NCBI GenBank assembly: GCA_900553365.1
Contig: USDL01000014.1
Coordinates: 1-35,010 of the forward strand
Direction: 5' to 3'
DNA from: an uncultured Clostridium sp.
GTDB lineage: Bacteria > Bacillota > Clostridia > TANB77 > CAG-508
DNA length: 35,010 nt
In this document: piece by piece, positions 7,544 through 15,003 of the stretch
Layout: the number at the start of each line of letters is the position of its first letter
Numbering within the stretch: position 1 is the stretch's first letter
The notes under the pieces: model-generated
Database searches by the model: none
What the model saw: the letters and a program-made list of their open reading frames with translations, nothing else
Told to the model about the DNA's origin: nothing
Position numbers and translations under genes: made by a program

Positions 7544-8147
7544 CTATTTTTCATAAATTTCTTTTGAAACTATTTTAGTAAGTGCCATTATAACGGCATA
7601 TTCTTCTAATTCGTCTCTATATATTCTTCCATTTGTAAGCACTCCTATTGCTCCTTTTCTGCCTTTAGCAGTGTTTCCAAATATGTCGTGCATGTATCCT
7701 ATTTCTTCGCCTTGCAATACTCTATTTACTGCGTTTTGTGGATATTCAAATGATGGGCTAAAGCCTACATAATAGTTTTTTCCATCATAAATTGCACAAA
7801 TGCTTGCATCCATGTATTTTGTATCAACTTCTGGAACTGGATACATTCCTGCTTCAATTCCTACTCCATAGCTACATGTGCCGGCATCTTTCCTCTGCAT
7901 GTTCAAATGCGTTTTTGGCACGATTTTTTGCACCTTTTATTGTTTCTTCAAGAGTTAATGGGTTACAAGAAACTCCTGAAAATTTGTCTTTATCTTGTCC
8001 TATTTTATCATCTTGCCTTACTTCTTTTGGCATTATTATATATTCAATTTTTTCATCTTCATTTACCCAAAGCTCTGGGTATCTTGAAAATGCTCTTGTT
8101 ATTGCTGTTATTTTTGGTATACTTCTACTTCCTATTGAAATTAACAT
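7544..8147 (-). pseudogene. DUF84/YjjX-type NTPase gene, split by a +1 frameshift
   Basis: Two overlapping frames together encode one DUF84 (inosine/xanthosine triphosphatase, YjjX-like) protein of about 200 residues, a house-cleaning enzyme that hydrolyses non-canonical purine triphosphates. The first frame (ATG at 8147, GAGGG site) gives SIGSRSIPKITAITRAF and EETIKGAKNRAKNAFEHAE; the second frame continues KDAGTCSYGVGIEAGM and GRKGAIGVLTNGRI, both matching the family. The join is near 7892-7893, where dropping one base of GAGGAAAGAT restores a single frame. The gene is directly upstream of thrS, and a promoter lies in the 43-bp repeat just upstream. It could be a true mutation, an assembly error, or less likely a programmed shift. 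Confidence 0.8.
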
Positions 8148-8171
8148 TTTTCCCTCTTTTCCTACTTTTTA

Positions 8172-8214
8172 ATTATACTACAAAATCGCTTAAAGTCAAT
8201 AACTTTAAGCGATT
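8172..8214 (-). repeat. 43-bp direct repeat, copy 1: terminator plus promoter
   Basis: Identical over 43 bp to 9239-9281. It holds a perfect 13-bp stem hairpin with a 5-nt loop (8184-8214), serving as the dinD terminator. On the minus strand a promoter reads out of it: -35 TTGACT (8194-8199), 16-nt spacer, -10 TATAAT (8172-8177). That promoter would drive the DUF84-thrS operon. Confidence 0.85.
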
Positions 8215-8219
8215 AAGTT

Positions 8220-9059
8220 TTATAATTCCTGTCTATGTTCTTCTCCGAGAAGCTTTCTTCGATTTCCTTTTTCTAATTCTTTTACACTCTTTTTGGGTGT
8301 TGGTAAATCTTCTGGCATTGTTCCATTTTGTTTTGCAATAAATTTTCTTATATCTCTTCCCATCTCATAATGTGCCTTATTTGCTTCCTTTTCTGCTGTA
8401 ATATTATTATTTCTTATTTTTTGTTCTGTTTGTGAAATTCTAAATAAGTTTATAATCAATTCATCACTACACATATTGTCTAAAATCTCTTCTCTATATC
8501 TTAAGCCTTTTCTTTTTGCAATGTCATCAGCAGTTTCTCCGTTGTATAGTCCTTTATATCCACTGTTGTGGAATTGGTCAAAATTTTTAACACCAGCGTT
8601 TTTAGCTACCTGATTTAATGAATAGTTTGCTTTTTTAGTTGAATTTCTTTGATATATTCTTTTTTCATCTTCAGTTAATAAATTATAATCCTTTTCACTA
8701 ATTTCTTGCTTTCTTGTTTGAATTGCAAAATATGTTTGTCCTAGTGCAATTACTTCTTTATTTGGATCTGCATTTTGTACAATTAGGTAACAAGCGTATC
8801 TTGATAGTTCATAATCAACCACGATTTTTTGTGCATTTTTAGGCATTTTAATCGTTTTCTCCACTTGGGGAAAATGTTCCTCAAATTCAATTTCACTGTT
8901 CTTACAAGCTCTTTTTGCTCTCTCAATAACATTTAAGAATTTGTCCCATTTTTTATACTGCAATATTTTGCTAAGTTCTCTTGCACTCCAATACTCTGTT
9001 CCATCTTTTCGTAATTTCTTGATTGTTTCAAAAATTCCATATTCATTAATTACATTCAT
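8220..9059 (-). CDS. dinD: DNA damage-inducible protein D (DinD) homolog
   Basis: A 279-residue protein matching DinD along its length. It has an N-terminal BRO-N-like part (FETIKKLRKDGTEYWSARE, then WDKFLNVIERAKRAC), the central LSRYACYLIVQNADPNKEVI and YFAIQTRKQE segments, and a C-terminal region with FHNSGYKGLYNGE and AHYEMGRDIRKFI. In E. coli DinD is SOS-induced and inhibits RecA-mediated strand exchange; many homologs are found on accessory DNA. Its promoter (9098-9126) and GAGG site precede the ATG at 9059. The gene and its control region lie between two perfect 43-bp repeats, so it looks like an inserted cassette between ksgA and the DUF84 gene. I saw no LexA-type box I would defend. 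Confidence 0.88.
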   Translation of the reverse strand: MNVINEYGIFETIKKLRKDGTEYWSARELSKILQYKKWDKFLNVIERAKRACKNSEIEFEEHFPQVEKTIKMPKNAQKIVVDYELSRYACYLIVQNADPNKEVIALGQTYFAIQTRKQEISEKDYNLLTEDEKRIYQRNSTKKANYSLNQVAKNAGVKNFDQFHNSGYKGLYNGETADDIAKRKGLRYREEILDNMCSDELIINLFRISQTEQKIRNNNITAEKEANKAHYEMGRDIRKFIAKQNGTMPEDLPTPKKSVKELEKGNRRKLLGEEHRQEL

Positions 9060-9097
9060 TTTTTTATCCTCACTTTCTTGTCTTTATGGTTTAACAT

Positions 9098-9126
9098 ATT
9101 ATATACCGTTGTTGTCATTTTTGCAA
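9098..9126 (-). promoter_or_regulatory. Promoter of dinD
   Basis: Minus strand: -35 TTGCAA (9121-9126), 17-nt spacer, -10 TATAAT (9098-9103), about 40 nt before the dinD start. A second possible input is the promoter in the upstream repeat copy. Confidence 0.65.
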
Positions 9127-9238
9127 TATATTTTTAAAACAATTTCACCTCCTACTATAAGATTTTGATCTTTGGAAATTTTCAGTTTTCGAATTGAAAA
9201 CTTTTATGGCTTAGAATAAGCCTAGATTTTATGGGTTT

Positions 9239-9281
9239 ATTATACTACAAAATCGCTTAAAGTCAATAACTTTAAGCGATT
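9239..9281 (-). repeat. 43-bp direct repeat, copy 2: ksgA terminator plus promoter
   Basis: Identical to 8172-8214. The last codons and stop of ksgA (9272-9274) lie in the left arm of its hairpin, so this copy is at the native ksgA 3' end. The minus-strand promoter is -35 TTGACT (9261-9266), 16-nt spacer, -10 TATAAT (9239-9244), pointing toward dinD. Confidence 0.85.
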
Positions 9282-10123
9282 TTGTTTATTGCTTCTGCAA
9301 TTTGGGTGAATTCTTCTAGAGTTAGTTTTTCTGGTCTTATTTTGTTGTCTATTTCTAGGGTTTGTAGGATTTTTTCTATTTGTTCTTTGGTTCCAAATTT
9401 GCTACTATTAGCTAGTGCGTTTACTAGTGTTTTTCTTTTTTGCATGAAGGCTGTTTTTATTACTTCAAATAGTTTTGCTTCATCTTTTACTGTTACTCTT
9501 GGTTTTTTGAGTATGTTTAAATTTATTACTGTTGAGTTTACTTTTGGTGCTGGAATAAATGCTGTGTTTGGTACTTCAAGCACTCGTTTTGGTTCTGTAT
9601 AATAGTGTATTGTGTATGTTATTGCTCCTGTATCTCCTGTACCTGGCTTAGTTACCAACCTGTCTGCAACTTCTTTTTGTATCATTACTGTTATTGTTTC
9701 TATGTCTAATCTTTCTTCTAATAGTTTCATAATTATTGGTGTTGTTATGTAATATGGTAGGTTCGCTACTATTTTTGTGTTTTTTATTTTTTCGTTTGCA
9801 ATTAGTGTTTTTAAATCTACTTTTAGTACATCATCATTTAATACTTTAAAATTATCATACATTGAAAATCTATCATTTAATATTTCTATCATTCTTTTAT
9901 CTAGCTCAATGCATATAACTTTTCCTGCTCTATCTAGTAATTCTTTTGTAAGTGTTCCTAGTCCTGGGCCAATTTCTATTATTAAATCATCTTTTGAAAC
10001 ATTTGCCGCTTCTACTATTCCTGCCACTGCTTCATCATCTATTAAAAAATTTTGTCCTAAATTTTTATTTGCTGTTATATGGTATTTATCCATTATAAAT
10101 CTTGTTTCTTTTAATACGTTCAT
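9272..10123 (-). CDS. rsmA: 16S rRNA dimethyladenosine transferase
   Basis: RsmA (KsgA) dimethylates two adjacent adenosines in the 3'-terminal hairpin of 16S rRNA during small-subunit assembly. The 283-residue length is normal. Visible motifs are the N-terminal NKNLGQNFLID (19-29), the SAM-binding IEIGPGLGT (49-57), the acidic VICIELDKRM (69-78), and the catalytic NLPYY (121-125). The C-terminal AFMQKRKTLVNAL is also typical. The ATG at 10123 has an AGAGG site. The stop is embedded in the hairpin of the 43-bp repeat. The gene diverges from htpX. Confidence 0.95.
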   Translation of the reverse strand: MNVLKETRFIMDKYHITANKNLGQNFLIDDEAVAGIVEAANVSKDDLIIEIGPGLGTLTKELLDRAGKVICIELDKRMIEILNDRFSMYDNFKVLNDDVLKVDLKTLIANEKIKNTKIVANLPYYITTPIIMKLLEERLDIETITVMIQKEVADRLVTKPGTGDTGAITYTIHYYTEPKRVLEVPNTAFIPAPKVNSTVINLNILKKPRVTVKDEAKLFEVIKTAFMQKRKTLVNALANSSKFGTKEQIEKILQTLEIDNKIRPEKLTLEEFTQIAEAINKIA

Positions 10124-10180
10124 TTTGTAACCTCTTTCCTTATATATTTTATATTATTTTGTAAAAAAAGTAAAGTTTAA

Positions 10181-10209
10181 TTGTAAATTAATTTTCACTA
10201 TGTTATAAT
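10181..10209 (+). promoter_or_regulatory. Promoter of htpX
   Basis: -35 TTGTAA (10181-10186), 17-nt spacer, -10 TATAAT (10204-10209). The ATG at 10227 follows closely, so the mRNA leader would be only about ten bases. Confidence 0.65.
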
Positions 10210-10226
10210 CTTTTTAGGTGATTTTT

Positions 10227-11126
10227 ATGTTTGAAGATATTAAAAAAAATAAAGTAAAATCCGGGGTTATAGTCTCTGGTTTTATTATCATTATTACTTT
10301 AATTATTTATTACATTGCTATGGCTTTTGATTTTAGCGGTCCTATGGCTATTACTATTGCAATGTTTTTTTCAGTTCTTTCTGCTTTTGCATCATACTAC
10401 AATAGCGATAAGATAATTTTATCAGTTACAAAGGCAAGACCTGCAACTGAAGAAGAAGATAGAAAACTTGTACATATTTTAGATGCTCTTATGATTTCAT
10501 CTGGCTTACCTGCTAGACCTAGACTTTATGTTGTGGATAGTCCACAGCCAAATGCATTTGCAACAGGGCGCAATCCTGAACATTCTATAATTTGTGTAAC
10601 AACAGGTCTTTTAAATAAACTAGAATATTATGAATTAGAAGGTGTTATTGCTCATGAAATGAGTCACATTAAAAACTATGATATTTTGCTAACTTCTGTT
10701 GTAACTGTTATGGTTGGTTTTCTAGTTATGATATCAGATTTGTTTTCTCGTTCTATGTTTTGGGGACGTTCAAAAGATAGCGATGATGATAGTAAAGGAA
10801 ATGCAATTTTAATGTTAATTGGACTTGTTCTTTTAATTGTTGCTCCTATACTTGGTAAAATAATGCAAATGGCTCTTTCAAGAAACAGAGAATATTTAGC
10901 TGATAGTACTGCTGTTGAAATTACAAGAAATCCTGATGGTTTAATTTCTGCTTTGAGGAAGCTAGATAGTGACACTAATGAATTAAAAGCTGCAAATAAT
11001 GCAACTGCTAACCTTTTTATTGTAAGTCCATTTAAAGCTAAGAAAGATGGTAAGAAAAAAGCTGGATTATTTGATACTCACCCAAGCATAGATGATAGAA
11101 TTGAAGCTTTGCAAAATATTCACTAA
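10227..11126 (+). CDS. htpX: M48-family membrane zinc protease HtpX
   Basis: HtpX is a membrane-bound metalloprotease that degrades misfolded membrane proteins. The 299-residue protein has two N-terminal membrane segments (about 13-32 and 38-56), the zinc motif HEMSH at 143-147, two further hydrophobic segments (near 158-173 and 195-215) and the downstream REYLADSTAVEIT with the third zinc ligand Glu. The C-terminal DTHPSIDDRIEAL is family-typical. I prefer ATG 10227 over the upstream in-frame GTG at 10218 because AGGTG (10216-10220) is then correctly placed as the ribosome binding site. It has its own promoter and is the only plus-strand gene of this region. Confidence 0.95.
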   Translation: MFEDIKKNKVKSGVIVSGFIIIITLIIYYIAMAFDFSGPMAITIAMFFSVLSAFASYYNSDKIILSVTKARPATEEEDRKLVHILDALMISSGLPARPRLYVVDSPQPNAFATGRNPEHSIICVTTGLLNKLEYYELEGVIAHEMSHIKNYDILLTSVVTVMVGFLVMISDLFSRSMFWGRSKDSDDDSKGNAILMLIGLVLLIVAPILGKIMQMALSRNREYLADSTAVEITRNPDGLISALRKLDSDTNELKAANNATANLFIVSPFKAKKDGKKKAGLFDTHPSIDDRIEALQNIH

Positions 11127-11127
11127 T

Positions 11128-11166
11128 AAAAAGCACGCTATACTTTTAAAGTACAGCGTGCTTTTT
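11128..11166. terminator. Bidirectional terminator between htpX and the RNHCP gene
   Basis: A long stem (11128-11143 with 11151-11166, one mismatch, core AGCACGCT/AGCGTGCT) is flanked by A and T runs, so it can end both convergent transcripts. Confidence 0.8.
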
Positions 11167-11167
11167 T

Positions 11168-11485
11168 CTATATCATTCCTCCATTTGAGCTAAGTTTAAT
11201 TATTAAATCCATATTATCATCTTTTGCGGCTTTATTTTTGCGAATTGCTCCACATTTTTGGCATTTGTATACAATAACATATCCTTTTTTGGGGCTAATT
11301 TCGATACTAATTGGTTCTAATAAGCCATGACATTCTTCTTTTCTATCCCCTGGGTTTATATCAACATGTTTTGAATATAAGCATTTGTTACAATGATTTC
11401 TACATGAATATCCTAGTTTTGGTACTTTGTGCCCACAATTTTCGCATATAAATTCTTCGTCAATTTCAGTAAATAAACTTTCCAT
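11168..11485 (-). CDS. RNHCP-domain zinc protein
   Basis: A 105-residue protein with the RNHCP domain signature: FICENCGHKVP, CRNHCNKCLYSKHVD and DRKEECHGLLEPI, then a final zinc pair CQKCGAIRKNK. The domain is named for the conserved Arg-Asn-His-Cys-Pro run, here RNHCN. The paired cysteines suggest two zinc sites. The molecular function is not established; nucleic-acid binding is plausible. It lies 26 bp after the nucleoside-kinase-like gene and is the last gene of that operon. Confidence 0.85.
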   Translation of the reverse strand: MESLFTEIDEEFICENCGHKVPKLGYSCRNHCNKCLYSKHVDINPGDRKEECHGLLEPISIEISPKKGYVIVYKCQKCGAIRKNKAAKDDNMDLIIKLSSNGGMI

Positions 11486-11511
11486 TAAATTCTCCTAAAT
11501 TATTTTATGTG

Positions 11512-13152
11512 TTATTCCTTAAAAATACTTCCACCAATAAATTCACGCAATAGTGAATGTGTTGGTACTGCGTCATCTGGTATATCTTCAAAATATGATA
11601 GCATTGAAATTAGCCTTTTAGCCTCTGAGTAAAGTGGTGAATTATTTTCAACTTCTTTTAATAGAGGTATTGCATATTTTTTCAATACACTTAATTCATA
11701 TATTAGTGAAGAATTAAACATTACATCTGCTTCTTCTTGAAATTTGAATATGTTTTTAAATTCTCCTCTATTTACTGATGGCCACATTTGAATGGTATGT
11801 GCAGCATTATATCCTCTAAATTGGTAATCTCTTACTAATCTTCTTATTAGTCTTGAATCTGTTGTTGATATTCTGTTGTAATAGTCTATATTTAGCACTG
11901 TTAAACAGCTTATATATATTTTGTATTTTTGCTCTTTTGGAATAAGGTATGTTAATTCATCATTTAAGCAATGTATTCCTTCCATGATTAAAACTTCATC
12001 AGCATTAAGTCTCATCTTGTTTCCTCTGTATTCCTTGTGCCCTGTATGGAAGTTAAATGTTGGTGCTTCTATTTCTTCACCATTTAATAATTTAACTAAA
12101 TCTTGGTTTAATAGTTTTGTATCTATTGCATTTATGCTTTCAAAATCATAGTTGCCATCTTCATCTAATGGCGTTTCTTCCCTTTCTACAAAATAGTTAT
12201 CAACTGATATTGTAACTGGTTTTAAGCCATTAAGTTTTAATTGTAATTCTAGTCTTTTTGCAAATGTTGTCTTTCCTGAAGATGATGGTCCTGCTATGGC
12301 TACAAGCTTTATGTTCTTATTTTTAGCAATATTATCAGCAATAGCTCCTATTTTTTTCTCATGCAATGCTTCATCTAATAATATATATTCTTCTATTTTT
12401 TTATCTTTGATAATTGAGTTTAATTTGTATAATGTATTAATGTTTAGTATTTTGTGCAACTCTTCATAATCTTCTAGTGTTTTAAATAGTTTTGGAGTAT
12501 CATTAAACTTTGTTAATTCATAAGGATTTTCTCTGTTTGGGTATCTTATTAAAAATCCATTAGCATAAGGTACAATTTCATAAGCTTCTGCAAAGCCTGT
12601 TGTTATTGGCAATACTCCATAAAAATAGTTATAGTAATTTTCACAGAAATATAGAGTTACTTCCTTTTTTTGTTTTAAGTCTAATTGTAGTTTTCCTTTT
12701 AATGTTTTTTCTTTTTTATAGAATTCTACCGCTTCTTCTTTTGTCATAAACCTTTTTTCTATTGGTAAATTGCTATCTATTATTTCTTTTACTCTTTTAT
12801 TTACATTTGCTATAACTTCTTTAGTTATGCTTAAATTGTCTACTGTACAAAACATTGCATTTGATAGTTGGTAATTTATTGTTAAAAGTGAATTTGGGTA
12901 AACTTCACTAAAGGCTTTGCTTATTATATATACCAAACCTCTACGATATACTCTCATTCCATCTTTATCTTTTAAATTTATCAATTCTACTTTTCCGTCT
13001 GTTTTTATTTTGTAATTTAAACTTTTTATTTCATTATTGAATTTACACGCAATTATTTTGCATTTTGCCTTTTGTATTTCTTCACTTAATAATTGATTTA
13101 CAGTTGTTCCATTTTTTACATCTATTATAATATTGTTATATTCTATTTGCAT
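11512..13152 (-). CDS. Uridine-kinase-like nucleoside kinase fused to TGS and tRNA-SAD-type domains
   Basis: A 546-residue fusion. Residues 1-60 look like a TGS domain. About 68-170 resemble the ThrRS/AlaRS second additional domain (YRRGLVYIISKAFSEVYPNS). From about 280 there is a phosphoribulokinase/uridine kinase domain with the P-loop GPSSSGKT at 288-295, then VDNYF, DEDGNYDFESINAID, HTGHKEYRG and VLIMEGIHCLN. Such proteins are annotated as nucleoside kinases in clostridia; the exact substrate is not known to me. The synthetase-like N-terminus suggests a nucleotide- or tRNA-linked sensing role, which is inference. The gene is 17 bp after the DUF5050-like gene and 26 bp before the RNHCP gene, forming an operon. 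Confidence 0.87.
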   Translation of the reverse strand: MQIEYNNIIIDVKNGTTVNQLLSEEIQKAKCKIIACKFNNEIKSLNYKIKTDGKVELINLKDKDGMRVYRRGLVYIISKAFSEVYPNSLLTINYQLSNAMFCTVDNLSITKEVIANVNKRVKEIIDSNLPIEKRFMTKEEAVEFYKKEKTLKGKLQLDLKQKKEVTLYFCENYYNYFYGVLPITTGFAEAYEIVPYANGFLIRYPNRENPYELTKFNDTPKLFKTLEDYEELHKILNINTLYKLNSIIKDKKIEEYILLDEALHEKKIGAIADNIAKNKNIKLVAIAGPSSSGKTTFAKRLELQLKLNGLKPVTISVDNYFVEREETPLDEDGNYDFESINAIDTKLLNQDLVKLLNGEEIEAPTFNFHTGHKEYRGNKMRLNADEVLIMEGIHCLNDELTYLIPKEQKYKIYISCLTVLNIDYYNRISTTDSRLIRRLVRDYQFRGYNAAHTIQMWPSVNRGEFKNIFKFQEEADVMFNSSLIYELSVLKKYAIPLLKEVENNSPLYSEAKRLISMLSYFEDIPDDAVPTHSLLREFIGGSIFKE

Positions 13153-13169
13153 CTTTAGTCACCTACACT

Positions 13170-14213
13170 TTATATATCTTTTTCTTTCTTTCCATCACTT
13201 TTTATCATTTTTAGTGTCATATTATAGTCGTCATCTTCGCTTAGATATATTATCCAATCATCTATTAGATTAATATTTGAAACTTCAGTTGTTTTCTTTA
13301 TAGTTTTCTTATCTGTTCCATTATATTTAACAAATTTTATTGAATAATCATCATAGTTTTCTGTAGTAGTATAATATATACCATCTTCGTTCATATTAAT
13401 ATATTGAACATTTGTGTCTATTTTAAACACTTGCTCTGGTTTTTTGCCATCTTTATTCATTTTTCCTAAATAATACGTTTGATTATAGTTTTCTTCTGTT
13501 TTAGTGAACACATAGTAAATTTTTCCACCTTTTACATACAAGGTTTCATAATAATTTGCTTCATCTGCTTTTGCAAGCCTTACGTTTTTTTCTCCGTCTA
13601 GTTTCATTTTTGCTATGTATTGATTGTCTTCTTTTGAATAAATATAGTATATCCAATTTCCATCTATACAGTAGTATGAAATCTTTTTATCTGCAATTTT
13701 GCTTCTATCTGTTCCATCTAATTTTACTTTATACAAGTTGTTATTTTTGTAGTAAAATACCCATTTTTTTGTTACTGTTATTACTCTATTATCAATATCT
13801 CTTGCTAGAGTTTCTTTCTTTTTTCCATTTGTTTTTATTTTTACTAGGTTAATTTGACTATCATCTTCGTCTTGTTCTATGCAATATATATATCCATCAA
13901 TTATGTTTAATTCATAATAAGGTCCTTCGGCTACTTTTTCAGTTTTCTTTCCATTGTTTTTAACTCTGCATATTCCAACTGGTTTATCATCATCAATATC
14001 AACATAATAAATCCATTTTCCGCTTTGAGCAGCTAGTCCTAAATTATTATTGTTTCCTATTGAATTGCCAAATTTTGCTTTATTAAAACATGATGCTATA
14101 ACTATTATTGCAATTATTACAATTAATGCAGATAAAATTTTTAGTGATAGTGATTTGTTTGTTATAATAACTCTTTTTACATTGTTAAAAGTTTTCATTA
14201 TTTTTTCTTTCAT
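13170..14213 (-). CDS. Membrane-anchored DUF5050-like propeller protein
   Basis: A 347-residue protein with one N-terminal membrane segment (about residues 22-43) and an outside domain made of repeated WIYYVD, GYIYCIE, WVFYYKNNNLYKVKLDGTD, NWIYYIYS, GKIYYVFTK and GIYYTTTEN units. These are the short beta-repeats of the DUF5050 family, which probably fold as a beta-propeller. The ligand is unknown. The ATG at 14213 has an AGGAGG site seven bases upstream. It is the first gene of the operon with the nucleoside-kinase-like and RNHCP genes, and it follows the yunB terminator. Confidence 0.8.
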   Translation of the reverse strand: MKEKIMKTFNNVKRVIITNKSLSLKILSALIVIIAIIVIASCFNKAKFGNSIGNNNNLGLAAQSGKWIYYVDIDDDKPVGICRVKNNGKKTEKVAEGPYYELNIIDGYIYCIEQDEDDSQINLVKIKTNGKKKETLARDIDNRVITVTKKWVFYYKNNNLYKVKLDGTDRSKIADKKISYYCIDGNWIYYIYSKEDNQYIAKMKLDGEKNVRLAKADEANYYETLYVKGGKIYYVFTKTEENYNQTYYLGKMNKDGKKPEQVFKIDTNVQYINMNEDGIYYTTTENYDDYSIKFVKYNGTDKKTIKKTTEVSNINLIDDWIIYLSEDDDYNMTLKMIKSDGKKEKDI

Positions 14214-14293
14214 ACTATTCCTCCTATTTTTTCATATACTAATATTATACATTTTTTTTAGTTCTTTTACAAGGATTTTTTTGTTTTTTATAT

Positions 14294-14325
14294 GAATAAT
14301 GAGTGGCTTTTGCCACTCATTATTC
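14294..14325 (-). terminator. Terminator at the yunB 3' end
   Basis: A perfect 14-bp stem (14294-14307 with 14312-14325) with a TTTT loop contains the yunB stop codon (14320-14322). The minus strand continues into ATATAAAAAAC, so the U-tract is weak. Confidence 0.6.
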
Positions 14326-15003
14326 TCCTATATTTTCTAGTTTTAAATATGTTTCTGGAACTTCACCTACTACAACTGTTTCAACTAGCAACACTTGATT
14401 GTTAATTGTTGTATTAATAGTTTTGTATGATGTAAGTATTGATATGTTACATTCTAAATTCAAGTATATTCTATATACCGTTTGGTTTATGCCTGCTGCC
14501 TTAAATTCAGTTTTTATATCTGTAATAATATCTCCTGCTGGTATAATTCTTATTTTTACTTTTGGCCCAAATCCAGCAAAGTATTTATTGCCTACTAATG
14601 CTCCTATTGGTATTTCAACATTTTGTTTTCCAATTTCATTTATCTCAATTTGTATTTCTATTGCTATATCTGATATTATTTGGTTTAAAGTGACTATATC
14701 TGTTTTTAATATACTGCTTTTTCCATCATCACTTTTTATTATCTTTACTGTGTCTTTATAGTTGTATCTTGCTAATACATCACTCGATTTACGGTTTGTT
14801 ATGTCTGTAGAAATACTTTTTGCTTTTGCTATACATAACCCTTCAAATATTGGATCTATTGATTTTAGTATTTTATAGCTCGTAAAGATTGATATAATCA
14901 TCATTATCATTGTAAAATAGATTTTTCCAATTTTTCTGTTATTTGATTTTATTCTTTTAATTGTTGGTAATCTTATTTTGTATCTTGAATAAATTTTATC
15001 CAT
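14320..15003 (-). CDS. yunB: Sporulation protein YunB
   Basis: A 227-residue protein with one N-terminal membrane segment (about 28-50) and the YunB pattern: a segment ending in YNYKDTVKI, then DIVTLNQIISDIAIEIQ, VEIPIGALVGNKYFAGFGP, FKAAGINQTVYRIYL and VVGEVPETYLKL. YunB proteins are made during sporulation and are needed for normal spore formation in Bacillus; the mechanism is not known. The start ATG (15003) overlaps the stop of the upstream SPOCS/LysM gene by one base (TAATG), indicating translational coupling. Confidence 0.88.
   Translation of the reverse strand: MDKIYSRYKIRLPTIKRIKSNNRKIGKIYFTMIMMIISIFTSYKILKSIDPIFEGLCIAKAKSISTDITNRKSSDVLARYNYKDTVKIIKSDDGKSSILKTDIVTLNQIISDIAIEIQIEINEIGKQNVEIPIGALVGNKYFAGFGPKVKIRIIPAGDIITDIKTEFKAAGINQTVYRIYLNLECNISILTSYKTINTTINNQVLLVETVVVGEVPETYLKLENIGE

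Noticed and set aside
7532..8171. T-box leader controlling thrS
   Set aside because: The space upstream of thrS is 12 bp, and the region before the DUF84 gene has no room for a T-box structure or a TGGNACC-type box.
9056..9118. A 20-codon ORF (starting MTTTVYNMLN) ending in TGA that overlaps the dinD start, as a possible leader peptide
   Set aside because: The dinD -10 box lies inside it, so the main transcript would not carry it, and it has no ribosome binding site at proper distance.
9143..9150. A strong AGGAGGTG ribosome binding site on the minus strand between ksgA and dinD
   Set aside because: Only TTG TTT TAA follows at proper distance and no ORF opens. It may be a remnant of a lost gene, but nothing more can be supported.
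8220..9281. dinD as part of a toxin-antitoxin or prophage module
   Set aside because: No partner gene, integrase or phage gene is adjacent; only the flanking repeats suggest mobility.
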